Assembly (NCBI RefSeq): GCF_014873145.1 | Contig: NZ_JADBEK010000001.1 | Span: forward strand, 6,634,001 to 6,698,000 | DNA from: Nonomuraea angiospora | GTDB taxonomy: Bacteria > Actinomycetota > Actinomycetes > Streptosporangiales > Streptosporangiaceae | Direction of reading: 5' to 3' | Length of the DNA: 64,000 nt | Part shown: one piece after another, positions 26,601-35,850 of the stretch | How the letters are laid out: the number at the start of each line of letters is the position of its first letter | Position numbering within the stretch: the first letter of the stretch is position 1 | The notes under the pieces: generated by a model | Seen by the model: the letters and a program-made list of their open reading frames with translations, nothing else | Told to the model about the DNA's origin: nothing | Database searches by the model: none | Position numbers and translations under genes: made by a program

Positions 26601-27069
26601 AGGCTCTGGCCTCCCCCTCGATTCACGCGGATCAGGACAAACTATCGCTCGCCATGTACGAGGCCGGCCGTGCGCACCTGGCGATGGGCGATCTCACGAC
26701 CTCTCTTCCCCTGATCCGCGGCCGAGAAGATCGACGTCCGGATCCAGGCCTGGTCGAACGCCGGCATCACCGCCACCACGCTGGCCGGGGTGCTCCCCCG
26801 TCCTGCCGGACGACGACGCCACAGAGGACACGCCCGAAGAACTGAAGAACGCCCTGGAGCTCGTTACCCGCTGGAAGACGGGGCGGGCATCAGACGCCAA
26901 TGTGCGGAACGTCCTGCGGGAGCTACTGTCCCGGCCGAGCCTCACCTACCGGCCCCACGACCAGCTCTGGTTCTATGAGAATGTCCTGCTCCTGCCATCG
27001 CGGGTTCTTCGCCCGCCACGGCAGGAGACCAGCGCAACAACCCTGAACCACCCTCCCGGGCTTGCCTGA
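26601..27069 (+). pseudogene. Frameshifted remnant of an unknown gene
   Basis: Two frames read as clear protein. KIDVRIQAWSNAGITATTLA ends at a CCCCC tract (26795-26799). One frame over, DATEDTPEELKNALELVTRW, NVRNVLRELLSRPSLTYRPH and DQLWFYENVLLLPSRVLRP continue to a stop at 27067-27069. One base in the C5 tract would restore the frame. Upstream, MYEAGRAHLAMGDLTTSL (about 26.65 kb) looks TPR-like in a third frame. I do not know the family. Confidence 0.45.
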
Positions 27070-27155
27070 GCCGTGTGCCGCGACCGAGTGGCACGCATGG
27101 TTCTGAAGGGGCCGGGGCGCGGCAATGCGTCCCGGCTACCCGCCGAGTTCCAGGC

Positions 27156-27623
27156 TTAGAAGCACATCGTGAAAGAGCCTTTGCTCACCACATACCAGTC
27201 GCTCTGCCCATGCCCGACCCGCAGAACGGCGCAAGCCCCAGCTGCCGGCTTCGTGCTCCACTTGCATTCCACCCACGTTCCGGTGCCGGAGCTGTTCGCG
27301 TAGTTGTTACGGCAGCGCCAGGTGTTGCCGCCCGCTGCGTGTTGCCCTAGCTTGAAATTGCCGCTGGCCTTTTTGCTCTGTACGTACGTTGCGTTCCGGT
27401 CGTAGCGGTAGCACACTACGGCGTCGGTGATATCGAGCTCGGGGCCAAAACACCGCATATCGCCGGAGTCGACATTGGAGAACACATAGCTGTGGCTGAC
27501 ACTTGTACCGGTCTTCGCGTACAAGGCTGCGGCGCCCGCTGTGGATTCGAGACCGATCGAGATTCCGGCGGCAAGCGCTATTACTGCCGAGCTTGACAGG
27601 ATGTGTTTCCTCGCGAATCGCAC
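27156..27623 (-). CDS. Small secreted protein of unknown function
   Basis: 155 residues. Signal peptide: RFARKHILSSSAVIALAAGI, cleavage probably after TAGAAA. The mature part has six Cys, many aromatic residues and no known domain. GTG at 27621-27623 follows GAGAGGA. An extracellular disulfide-bonded protein is likely. It stands alone among remnants. Confidence 0.75.
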   Translation of the reverse strand: MRFARKHILSSSAVIALAAGISIGLESTAGAAALYAKTGTSVSHSYVFSNVDSGDMRCFGPELDITDAVVCYRYDRNATYVQSKKASGNFKLGQHAAGGNTWRCRNNYANSSGTGTWVECKWSTKPAAGACAVLRVGHGQSDWYVVSKGSFTMCF

Positions 27624-27805
27624 TTCGGTCCTCTCTGATGGTCATCTGGCAGCCAGGCCACATAACTCAGCGCAGCAGCATATTGACCGACATTGACTTC
27701 TCCGTCGCGCCCAGACGGGTTCTACTCCCCTCCCGAATCGGGGCGCTGAGGCAACTGTCCCCAATGAGGTTGAAGCGACGCTGAAATACCGCTGAAAGCG
27801 CAGCT

Positions 27806-28203
27806 CAGGTGAAGGTATTGGCCGGGGCGGTCGGGGGCGGGCCCGGCGTTCGTGTGAACGCCACGACGGTCGGGCAGATCGCCGAGCGCGCCGGGGTCAC
27901 CAAAAGCACTTTCTTCCGGCACTTCCCCGATAAGCGCGAGCTGCTGGTTGCCGGACAGGAGACGCCGAGTCGGCTGCTGACCGAGGAGATCGCACAGACG
28001 CTCCGTAACGCCAGCCCGCTCGAGGCGATCGCTGCCGGCCTCGAGCGCGCCTCCAGCGCGAGGGGCCCGATGAATCGCGAGCTCGCCCCTCGCCTGAAGG
28101 CGGCCGTCGCCGCTCCGGGTTTGTGTTGGACCTTGCCGAGCAGGCCTTCGCCCCGATCGTCACGCGGCGTCTGAACCTTCGCCGACGACTTCCGGGTCTG
28201 TGA
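27806..28203 (+). pseudogene. TetR-family regulator remnant
   Basis: ATTVGQIAERAGVTKSTFFR, HFPDKRELL is a TetR helix-turn-helix, followed by ATPLEA-like SPLEAIAAGLERASSA. The frame then breaks near 28.11 kb, and the C-terminal end continues one frame over (FVLDLAEQAF to stop at 28201-28203). The first helix is also abnormal. Internal deletion, not functional. Confidence 0.7.
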
Positions 28204-28205
28204 TA

Positions 28206-28290
28206 CGGGCTCAGCCGCGCTTCCACGGCCAGTTCCGCCAGACGCACCGGCTCACTCAACCGATCACGCATGTACGCGATGGCCTTCCGC
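28206..28290 (-). pseudogene. AraC-family HTH remnant
   Basis: AIAYMRDRLSEPVRLAELAV followed by EARLSPYH is the first helix-turn-helix of an AraC regulator. It is cut immediately after SPYH where the TetR remnant begins. Confidence 0.6.
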
Positions 28291-28811
28291 GCCCGCCGCG
28301 GTGGGGTGCCGGCTCTCCGGCGGCCGCGGCAGGTGACGTCACCCGGACCCGGGGACTCGGGTTGCCGGGCACTCGGGTCGGCGTGCGGCGAGTTGAGCAG
28401 CGGCCGCGACAGGTGCCGTGTCGGGGTGCCGGCGGTGGTGTCGTTGCCGGGCTGCCCTGCGCCGCATGGTGGCCGGGCGGGGGAGCGGGCCGAGCGTCCG
28501 CTCGCTCTGTGGTGTCACGTCCGTGCCCGGTGACAGGGGTGATGTCGTCCTTGGGTCGCCGACTGCCAACCTGAGTGAGCACCACCGGCAACTCCGCCCT
28601 ACCCAGCCATGGCTCGATGTGGCTATGTGCTGGACCGTCTCGTGGTCCCCGACAGCGGACAAGCGTCCCCCTGAACCAACTCGCAGCTCGGCTCAGTGGA
28701 GATGCACCGACTCCGGCCGGCCTCGCGGTCGGCGGGAAGTCGCGTGCGGGTTTGAGAACGGGTAAGTCTGCTTCGTCTTCGTCCTCTTCGACTTGGAGCA
28801 TCAAGAACGCG
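28291..28811. other. Stretch without recognised gene
   Basis: Low-complexity, GC-rich DNA with open frames on both strands but no motif, start signal or homology I can support. Confidence 0.4.
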
Positions 28812-29258
28812 ATGTCCGCCTATTACCACGTCTGCTTCACCGTCCCTGATCTGCAAGCAGCGATGAGGGATCTCTCCAGCGCCGCAGCGGTCACCTGGCA
28901 TGACCCCCGTGACGGACGCATCGGGGACTGGGACTATCGCATCGTCTTCTCCACCGACGGTCCTGCCTTTATCGAACTCATCGAGGCCGCGCCCGGCGGC
29001 CCGTGGGGCGACACAAGCCGACCTCGCTTTCATCACCTCGGGTTCTGGACATCTGACCTCGTAGCCGGAGCGGAGAGACTCGCTACCGCCGGCTTCCCCG
29101 AATCCTTCTCCGGCTGCCCCTACGGCCGTCAGTTCGCCTACCACCGCCTTGACTCCATAGGGGCGGACATCGAACTCGTCGATATGAGGCAGCAAGCCGC
29201 GTTTCTGCAGACCTGGCAACCGGGTGGACTTTCCATGCCTCCCATCGAGGAGGCGTAG
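28812..29258 (+). CDS. VOC (glyoxalase/dioxygenase superfamily) protein
   Basis: 148 residues with two beta-alpha-beta-beta-beta modules: YYHVCFTVPDLQAAMRDLSS near the start and RFHHLGFWTSDLVAGAERLA in the middle, each with the expected His, and ADIELVDM at the end. The superfamily includes isomerases, dioxygenases and antibiotic-binding proteins, and no specific role can be assigned. ATG at 28812 has no strong ribosome site, so the start is uncertain. Confidence 0.75.
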   Translation: MSAYYHVCFTVPDLQAAMRDLSSAAAVTWHDPRDGRIGDWDYRIVFSTDGPAFIELIEAAPGGPWGDTSRPRFHHLGFWTSDLVAGAERLATAGFPESFSGCPYGRQFAYHRLDSIGADIELVDMRQQAAFLQTWQPGGLSMPPIEEA

Positions 29259-29322
29259 AAGCAGCGATGTCTCCTAACTCGCCCCTTTCGAACCGATGAG
29301 GCATGCACTGACAGCGCAGCCT

Positions 29323-29514
29323 GGGAAACGATCACCCTGAGTGCGGGAAGCGATCTTCCGGATATCCGCTGCACCACAGCTCCAAGACACTCGTGAACGC
29401 CCCAGTCCAGCCGTTTCAAGAACGGCCCCTGGTGGGGTGTTCACGAATAGCCCCGACCTGGGCCGGAAGAACGGTCGAGAAGTTCGCGTCCCGGCGTAGC
29501 GCTGATCGTTTCCC
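29323..29514. repeat. Two inverted IS-end copies fused tail to tail (MITE-like, 192 bp)
   Basis: The left end carries GGGAAACGATCA-N10-GGGAAGCGATC (29323-29355). The right end carries the inverted, slightly decayed copy AGTTCGCGTCCC-N10-TGATCGTTTCCC (29481-29514). From both outer edges the motif TCGTGAAC(G/A)CCCC begins 68 bp inward (29391 and 29446). The centre holds a perfect hairpin GCCGTT-TCAAG-AACGGC. The right 112 bp (29403-29514) are homologous to 24699-24810. Confidence 0.6.
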
Positions 29515-29665
29515 AGAGTGCGGGAGCGGAGGCCAAGGTCCGCGCCTGTGCTCTGGGCTCCGTGCAGAGCCACCTGGCCCTGCACGGAAACGCCGAGGAA
29601 ACACCGCCCTCGTTAGAACTTGTGGCTCGACAGCCGAGTATTCGAACCTGGAAGCGGGAGACTTC

Positions 29666-30799
29666 ATGATTCTGCGTCGAGCGACGTTCACTGGCGCAGC
29701 CTCGCTGGCGTGCGCGGCGCTGGTCTTGAGCGCGGCCCCGCCCGCCACCGCCTCGACAGCTGCCGCCCCCGTCAAGGTCGGGGATGTGCAGAAGGCGATG
29801 GAAGACTTGGTGAAGACGGGCCACGTGGTGGGAGCCATCGGCGAGGTGTACGTGGACGGCAAGCGGGTCGGGAAGGGCTCAGCCGGCTCCCGCCTGCTCG
29901 ACGGCAAGGGCGGCACGATCCCGGCGAGCGCCCGCTACTGGATCGGCTCGCAGACCAAGGCCATGACCGCCACCGCGGTCCTGCAACTGGTCAGGGAAGG
30001 CAAGCTGAGCGTGGACGACAAACTTAGCGAGGTCCTGCCCGAGGTGGCGGAGAAGGACCTGGTGGAGCGGGCCGACGAGATCACGGTACGCAACCTGATC
30101 CAGCTGACCTCGGGCATCCCTGACTACATCGGCCCGGACACCTCCGACCCCACGCGTAACTATCGCCCGACCGACCTGCTGGCGGCCTCACGCAAGAACG
30201 CCCGGCCCGTGGAAGTCGGGACCTTCAACTACTCCAACAGCAACTACATCCTGCTCGGCATGATCATCGAGAAACTGTCCGGAAGGTCACTGGCGGCCGA
30301 ACTCAACCGCAGGCTCTTCGCCCCGCTCGGCATGCGCCATACCTACCTGCCCACGAAGGCGGGCCAGGGTATCAAGGGCCCGCACGGGCACGGCTACGCC
30401 CCGGACGAGACGGGCACGATGCGCGATGTCGACAAGATGATGAACGCCACCAGCATGCTCGGTGCCGGCGGCGTGATCTCCACCACGCGCGAGATGAGCG
30501 TCTTCCAGCGCGCCTTCCGCCAGAACAAGCTCCTGCCGGCGTCCCTGAGCAAGCTGATCACCGACCCGCCGCCCGGCCAGACGCCGCCGCCTGCGGGCGG
30601 CCCGTGCGCCGGCAACCCCGAGTTCGCCGCCGGGGGCGGAGGCAGCGCCCCCGGCTTCACCGCCGCGACCATCACCTCCTCCGACGGCCGTCTGCAGTTC
30701 GCCGTTTCCCTGACCCTGGCCATGGACAACGACGAGCGCAGCACCGTACCGTCGCGCATCACCAACGCCCTCAAATCGCTGTTCTGCCCCGCGAAGTGA
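29666..30799 (+). CDS. Secreted serine hydrolase, beta-lactamase / D,D-carboxypeptidase family (S12)
   Basis: 377 residues. Signal peptide (residues 1-30, ending ATASTA). The SxxK motif is SQTK in WIGSQTKAM, and the second motif YxN is YSNSNY. The third motif, normally KTG or HxG, seems replaced by GGGGSAPGF. The fold covers class C beta-lactamases, D,D-peptidases and esterases; function cannot be separated by sequence alone. The ATG at 29666 is adopted. The gene is framed by inverted IS-end-like motifs at 29323-29355 and 31080-31113. Confidence 0.88.
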   Translation: MILRRATFTGAASLACAALVLSAAPPATASTAAAPVKVGDVQKAMEDLVKTGHVVGAIGEVYVDGKRVGKGSAGSRLLDGKGGTIPASARYWIGSQTKAMTATAVLQLVREGKLSVDDKLSEVLPEVAEKDLVERADEITVRNLIQLTSGIPDYIGPDTSDPTRNYRPTDLLAASRKNARPVEVGTFNYSNSNYILLGMIIEKLSGRSLAAELNRRLFAPLGMRHTYLPTKAGQGIKGPHGHGYAPDETGTMRDVDKMMNATSMLGAGGVISTTREMSVFQRAFRQNKLLPASLSKLITDPPPGQTPPPAGGPCAGNPEFAAGGGGSAPGFTAATITSSDGRLQFAVSLTLAMDNDERSTVPSRITNALKSLFCPAK

Positions 30800-30875
30800 T
30801 CACTCCAGCCGCAACCCAGCCGTCCGGCCCCCGGGTCGACTTCACCGCCGGCCTCCTTCATTCGCCGGCCCACAT

Positions 30876-30990
30876 CGCGTGGCCTACTGCACGGCCGCCG
30901 ATCTCCCCGCCTTCGCGCGCACTCTGTGGGACGGCACGCTACCCACCCCCGCCTACGTCTCCATCCCCGATGGCAAGATGATCACGCCGT
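30876..30990 (+). pseudogene. Second serine hydrolase remnant
   Basis: AYCTAADLPAFARTLWDGTL followed by PTPAYVSI resembles the STAADLARFARALWGG segment of beta-lactamase-family proteins. The stretch 30800-31170 has nothing else but the repeat at 31080. Confidence 0.45.
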
Positions 30991-31079
30991 CTTCGGAACA
31001 GCCGGGGCTCACCCGCTGGCAGCCGTTCCATGGCGACACCTCTGTGGCACCCATCGGCGAGACGGCACGACAGGCGCCT

Positions 31080-31113
31080 TGATCGCTTCCCGTGCGCCAT
31101 GTGATCGTTTCCC
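31080..31113. repeat. Inverted copy of the bipartite IS-end motif
   Basis: TGATCGCTTCCC-N10-TGATCGTTTCCC, exact reverse-oriented counterpart of 29323-29355 with the same 22-bp period. The internal 112-bp arm is not conserved here. Confidence 0.6.
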
Positions 31114-31170
31114 GAACTCTGCCGAAGCAGTTCTGCACCGCCCGAGCGAGAAGTGCCAAGCGGGTGGATG

Positions 31171-31773
31171 TCAGGCAAGTTCCGGTGCTCCGCCGTGCTC
31201 AGGCGAGTAGTAGTGCGCGATGGACGCGTACACCGGCATTGACTGCAGATGCCGACGTTCAAGACGAACGCCGGTACGGCGCTCGGCAAAGGCGAGCGCG
31301 GCTTCGAGATGACGATCGATGAACCCGTCGCCGGGATCCTGGTAGCCGGGGATCATGTCGAGATATTCACCGTTGAGCAGTTGATCGTCCGGGTGACGGG
31401 TGGGACTGTTACCCCAGTACATGGGATCGAACCTGGCGCGTACCTGGCCGTCGACGACATAGAGGAACGTGGCATGCCAGTTGATGTTGCGTTTGACGCT
31501 GGCGATGATCGCACCGGCCGATAGATCGCGAACGACGTCTCGCATGATGCCCGCGTAGCCACCCCATTCGATCATGACGGATCCCCCCGATGCAGTGTCC
31601 ACCTCGATGCCGCCCGGGCCGATGTAGTCGGGGTCGTCCACCGCCCGCAGGCGGCGCAGCACGTCCTCCGGATCAAGCGCCTTGGCGAAGGTGAAGCAGA
31701 AGCCGGAGTCGAAGCGGTAGCCGAACTCCTCCAGCCAGCGATAGTCATCGGCCGTCACGCTGTTCATAGCCAT
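31171..31773 (-). CDS. DUF6461-like protein
   Basis: 200 residues. The start, DDYRWLEEFGYRFDSGFCFT then FAKALDPEDVLRRL, followed by a central VMIEWGGYAGIM segment and LSAG, fits the actinobacterial DUF6461 family of unknown function. The C-terminal half resembles an immunity-like globular domain. A similar arrangement (C-terminal half with LSAG and YRDGKV) is found in the ankyrin protein at 60134-61096. Start is ATG 31773 or the ATG two codons later. Confidence 0.65.
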   Translation of the reverse strand: MAMNSVTADDYRWLEEFGYRFDSGFCFTFAKALDPEDVLRRLRAVDDPDYIGPGGIEVDTASGGSVMIEWGGYAGIMRDVVRDLSAGAIIASVKRNINWHATFLYVVDGQVRARFDPMYWGNSPTRHPDDQLLNGEYLDMIPGYQDPGDGFIDRHLEAALAFAERRTGVRLERRHLQSMPVYASIAHYYSPEHGGAPELA

Positions 31774-32034
31774 CTACTTTGTCGGCAACCGCCATCATTC
31801 CGCGACATCTGACGGGATCACGTGGCCCTTCAGATGATCTTTCACTTCCCAGCGGATGAGCCGTGTCTCTCACCCCTACGACGGCGGAGCTGACTGCGCT
31901 CTTCAAGACTCTGCAGCGGACAATCGCCTCAAGGCAGCGCACAGTGCGTGGGTCGTCGAGCCATCCGGCAGGTCTGCAGTCGCACAGGGGCAGTTGCGCT
32001 CGGTGGTGGAAGGAGCGAGTGCAGAGGTGTCTCT

Positions 32035-32601
32035 TTGGGCGAAGCATCGCTGCTGGAGCAACTGGCTGCGGACGAGGAGTCCGTCCGCGGGCAACTTGAG
32101 TCGTTGCGTGAGCAGGTGGCGGCCCTGGAAGAGCAGCTGAGCGACCTGGCCACCGCCCGAAGGATAGTCGCGCCGATGCTAGCCAGGCATTCCCAGCCCG
32201 CGCAAGAGCCTTCTGGCGGCACGCCTGACACCCCGACGCACACCTTGCCGGAGAAAGTCGCGCCGGCGCCAAAACAGGTCACCGGGCTCGACCAGCGGGT
32301 CGTCGTGATCATGGCGAGTTCCGGACGGACGATGCGTGCCAAAGAAGTGGCTCAAGCGCTGGGCGAGCCTGACGTGCGAGGCCGGGTGGAGACCACACGG
32401 GCACGGCTCAAGCGGCTGACGGCGCTTGGATGGCTGACTCAGCACGAGCCGGGCCTATTCTCCATCGCCGCGGGCATCAATGGCCACGCGCTGGGGGAGT
32501 CTCCAACGACGAGGCGTAGAGCGACAGACACATTGCAGGCCAGGCGTTCAACGACGGTCGTGGGACGCCGGGCCGGACGAGCAGGGTGCCGCCGAGATTA
32601 G
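32035..32601 (+). CDS. Coiled-coil plus winged-helix-like protein of unknown function
   Basis: 188 residues. An N-terminal coiled coil (ASLLEQLAADEESVRGQLES, LREQVAALEEQLSDLATARR) is followed by a Pro-rich linker and a winged-helix-like region (MRAKEVAQALGEPDV, RARLKRLTALGWL, EPGLFSIA). Actinomycetes carry many copies of such proteins beside transposases, and a transposase remnant follows at once here. TTG at 32035 is proposed as start because homologue-like sequence begins there. The C-terminal 30 residues look abnormal. Confidence 0.55.
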   Translation: MGEASLLEQLAADEESVRGQLESLREQVAALEEQLSDLATARRIVAPMLARHSQPAQEPSGGTPDTPTHTLPEKVAPAPKQVTGLDQRVVVIMASSGRTMRAKEVAQALGEPDVRGRVETTRARLKRLTALGWLTQHEPGLFSIAAGINGHALGESPTTRRRATDTLQARRSTTVVGRRAGRAGCRRD

Positions 32602-33312
32602 GCCCTCGGCGGCACCCGAGGCGGCCCGCCCGGGCTGCCCATCGCCGCGGTGCTGACCTGCCTGCCGCTGTCCATCAACCACACCGGCAAGGCCACGCTC
32701 GTCGAGGCCTGGCGGATCGCCGTGTTCTGTCTGAGCGCCGCCGCACGCCATCGGCTCGGCCTGCCCGACATAAACCGCGAAGACATCCACCAGGTGCTCG
32801 CCTCCTCCCGCCGCTTCTACCGGGCCTTCGACCGGCTGACCACCCTGCTGGATCCAGCCCGCCACGATCGGCGCGTCCGCCTGCCCCAGCACCAGGCCAA
32901 CGTGCTGGCCACCGCGTGGGAGCATGACGACCCAGCACACGCGCGCAAGCGGGAACTGCTGCAGGACATCGTCACCGCGCTGGTGCTCACCCCAGTGCGC
33001 TGGGCCAAAGGGCGGGGCTACCTCCGTCACTTCCGCGGCGACGTCGGCATCGACACCACCGCCGCCCCTGTCTTCGCCCGCCCACCCCGGGCCCGCCGCT
33101 CCACCGGGGAACTGATCGCCTCCACCGAGATCACCGCGGGCTGGCACCACTCGGCCGGCAACGGCCCACCCGAGTACGGCTACAGCGCCACCCTCACCGT
33201 CGCCGCCCGCACCCGCACAGCACTCGGCTCCTTCCCTCAACTGGCGCTCGGCCTGGTCCTCGACACCCCATGTCGGAGCCCACCACGGCCAAGGCCCTGC
33301 AGGCCTTGGCCG
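32602..33312 (+). pseudogene. Transposase remnant
   Basis: About 230 residues: ALGGTRGGPPGLPIAAVLTC, then INHTGKATLVEAWRIAVFCL, HRRFYRAFDRL-like and IDTTAAPVFARPPRA. The pattern is that of a large actinomycete transposase with a DDE domain (Asp in GIDTTAAP). Both termini are missing. Confidence 0.6.
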
Positions 33313-33314
33313 TC

Positions 33315-33437
33315 ATGAATCATGAGCGAACCCGCCTTACATCGACGATCGACAGCCTCACGGCCGCCAGGGAAGCGCTTGATCACCTGATCGAGGTCAA
33401 CCGGTCTTTCCTGGCGAATGCGGCGGATGCTGCTTGA
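33315..33437 (+). pseudogene. Short C-terminal remnant, MerR-like
   Basis: ATG at 33315 opens 40 residues including LTAAREALDHLIEVNRSFLA, similar to the helical C-terminus of some MerR regulators. No DNA-binding part remains. Confidence 0.3.
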
Positions 33438-33690
33438 GTGACGGTGGGCGGTAGCGGTGACGTGGCCTTCAGGAAGCCGGTCGATCTGTCCCGTCGAGGC
33501 GGGTGGGCAGCAAGTCGGCCAGTGCCCAGCGGTGGCGGGGGTAGGGGACGCGGCCCTTGAGCCAGCGGTCGACCGGTACGTCGAGCGCCGTTGTTGACTG
33601 CGGGGCCGTCGCCGGCCTGTGGCGGTACTGCCTCGACCTGCTCGACGCCGCCGCGGTTGCGGGAACCTCCGCTCGTGCAGCCGCTCAGGT

Positions 33691-34803
33691 TCAGGGTTCG
33701 CGAGCGGCGGCCGGAGTGACGGGGTGACCGGCGCACCATACGGCGCGGATGTCGCGGGTGGCCGTGATGTCCCGGGTCGGGTCGCCGTTGACCAGCAACA
33801 GGTCGGCCCGCATGCCCGGCCGGACGGCGCCCCGGTCGGCCAGGCCGAAGGCGCGGGCGGGCAGCACGGTCGCCGAGCGCAGGATCTCCACCGGCGTCAT
33901 TCCGGCCCGCGCCATCAGCTCGAATTCGTGATGCAGGCTCTCGCCGTGGGGCACGGGCAGCGGCGCGGACGCCTCAGCGTTCGCGTCCGTCCCTGCGAGG
34001 ATCTCGACACCGGCCCGGTGCAGACGGCCGACGTCGCCCAGCACCTCCCCCAGGTGGTCGGCCCGCCCAGGCGACGGGCCGGACGTCATGAAGGCGGTGA
34101 GCAACGCCTCCATCATGGTGATCGTCGGGATGGACCTCTGGCCTGCGCTCCTCATCGCGGCCACGTCCTGCGCCCGGACCCCGCCGGCGATCGGCGTGTG
34201 CGTGACGAACTCCGCTCCCGACTCCACGGCCATCGTGTAGGCGCCCGGGGTGGCGGCGTGCACGATCGTCTTGAGCCCGTACTCGCGTGCCGCCTCCACC
34301 AGCGCGCGCAGCGCGTCCGCGGGCGGCCCGCCCTCGCCGGGAGCCTCGGCGACGCCCTTGATGTAGTCGACACCCTCCGCCGCCCGCGCCTCGACGTGCC
34401 GCCGAGCATCGGCTGCCGTCAGGATGACGGCTTCCGGCGGCATTCCCGGCATGCGAGCGTGGTGGCCGCCCGGCCCGATCGCGGGCAGTCCAGCAGTACG
34501 GAAGTCGGCCACTCCCCCGGCCTCGCGCAACGAGGCCACCCGCTCCGCCGGCCAGCAGGCCATGTCGAGCCCGGTCGTCACTCCCCAGGCGGCCAGGGCG
34601 GCCAGGTTCCCAGGGCCGTGCAGGTGGACATGCGCGTCGATCAGCCCGGGCAGCAGCGCCGCCCCAGCCGCGTCGATCTCCTCCGCCCCTGCGGGATCGT
34701 CGCCGATCAGCGTACCGTCGATGACGACGGTACGGGGCTCGCCGAGCCGTTTGCCATCGAAGACCCGCACATTGCGCAAGGCTGACCTGCCGTCAGTGGA
34801 CAT
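33691..34803 (-). CDS. Amidohydrolase family protein
   Basis: 370 residues with metal-site motifs GLIDAHVHLHG, YIKG (carbamylated Lys position), KTIVHAATP, EFVTHTP and ILAGTDANA, the order of imidazolonepropionase/prolidase-like amidohydrolases. The C-terminal strand (GMRADLLLVNGDP) closes the composite beta-sandwich. The substrate is unknown. It is divergent from a TetR gene with a palindrome between, so it is probably induced by its substrate. Confidence 0.9.
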   Translation of the reverse strand: MSTDGRSALRNVRVFDGKRLGEPRTVVIDGTLIGDDPAGAEEIDAAGAALLPGLIDAHVHLHGPGNLAALAAWGVTTGLDMACWPAERVASLREAGGVADFRTAGLPAIGPGGHHARMPGMPPEAVILTAADARRHVEARAAEGVDYIKGVAEAPGEGGPPADALRALVEAAREYGLKTIVHAATPGAYTMAVESGAEFVTHTPIAGGVRAQDVAAMRSAGQRSIPTITMMEALLTAFMTSGPSPGRADHLGEVLGDVGRLHRAGVEILAGTDANAEASAPLPVPHGESLHHEFELMARAGMTPVEILRSATVLPARAFGLADRGAVRPGMRADLLLVNGDPTRDITATRDIRAVWCAGHPVTPAAAREP

Positions 34804-34824
34804 GGGTCACCCGCCTCAAATAGG

Positions 34825-34838
34825 GAACAACTTTGTTC
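34825..34838. promoter_or_regulatory. Palindromic operator between amidohydrolase and tetR
   Basis: GAACAA-CT-TTGTTC, perfect 6-bp arms, in the 79-bp divergent gap. It is the likely site of the adjacent TetR protein. Confidence 0.6.
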
Positions 34839-34882
34839 ACTAATGGAGGCTAGCACGGCGAAGTGCGTGATAATCCGTCCTC

Positions 34883-35461
34883 ATGAGTCCTACCCGGCGC
34901 CGCGGAGACGCCCTCACCACCGCGATCTTCCAGGCCGTCCTGAGCGAACTGGCCGAGAGCAGCTTCGAGGAGCTGACGTTCGACAAGATCGCCTCCGCGG
35001 CCGGGACCGGGAAAGCGGCCTTGTACCGGCGCTGGTCCACCCCGGCCGAACTCGTCCTTGCCGCGCTGAGCGACCCCGCGACCGGCTTCGGCGAACCGCC
35101 GGCGCCGCCCGGCACGGGCACACTGCGCGATGACCTGATCGCCCTGCTCGAGCACTTCGTACGGGCGCTCGACGAGCCGCGCGGCCGCGCGCTGCTCCCG
35201 CTCATCGCCCACCGCCACCGCCATCCCGAGCTGTTCGAGCAGGTCCACCGGCTGGTGATCCGCCCGCACCAGGAAGTACTGCTGTCCGTCCTGCGCCAGG
35301 CGGTCGAACGCGGCGAAGCCGCACCCGGCAGCCTCACCCCGCGCATTGTCTCAGTCGGGCCACGCCTGATCCTCCTCCAGGCATGGGAGGGCGGTCTCGT
35401 GGACTCCTGCGAGATCGCCTCCATCGTCGATGAGGTGCTCATTCCGCTGACCAGGCCATGA
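34883..35461 (+). CDS. TetR-family regulator
   Basis: 192 residues. Helix-turn-helix FEELTFDKIASAAGTGKAAL ending in YRRW, then a TetR_C_16-like helical domain. ATG at 34883. It is divergent from and probably represses the amidohydrolase gene. Confidence 0.88.
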   Translation: MSPTRRRGDALTTAIFQAVLSELAESSFEELTFDKIASAAGTGKAALYRRWSTPAELVLAALSDPATGFGEPPAPPGTGTLRDDLIALLEHFVRALDEPRGRALLPLIAHRHRHPELFEQVHRLVIRPHQEVLLSVLRQAVERGEAAPGSLTPRIVSVGPRLILLQAWEGGLVDSCEIASIVDEVLIPLTRP

Positions 35462-35592
35462 CCCCCTAGCCGGCATCCCGCAGGGCAGCAGTGCGAGACG
35501 AAAGGTGCACGTTGTGAGTCGCCGCCCGTACCGTTGGAAGCCGTCGGCATCTCGCCTCGACGAGGCGACGGCCGCTCACTGGACGTGGGGGC

Positions 35593-35850
35593 TCACTCCG
35601 CCCTGGCTGCCTCCAGGCCGGGTACGGACGCGGCCCGGCGCGCGGGCAGCGCCGAGGTCGCCAGCGTCGCCACGGCCGCACCCGCCGCGACCAGCGAGAA
35701 GAGCCACCACTGTGGGGCAGGGCGCAGGTACGAGCTGCCGCTCGTCAGATGCAGCAGCACCAGCGTGCCCATCGCGATCACCAGACCGAGGATCGTGCCG
35801 AGGGTGACCACGGCCGCCGCCTCCCAGCGGACCATCGAGCGGATCTGCGC
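35593..35850 (-). pseudogene. FtsX-like ABC permease, C-terminal remnant
   Basis: VRWEAAAVVTLGTILGLVIA, QWWLFSLVAAGAAVATLATS and ALPARRAASVPGLEAARAE-stop form the last two membrane helices and the terminal PARRAA motif of MacB/FtsX-type permeases. It is cut at about 35.85 kb by the integrase remnant. Confidence 0.7.

Noticed and set aside
28256..28804. A 182-residue minus-strand frame
   Set aside because: Low complexity, no homology pattern, no ribosome site. It only begins in the AraC remnant.
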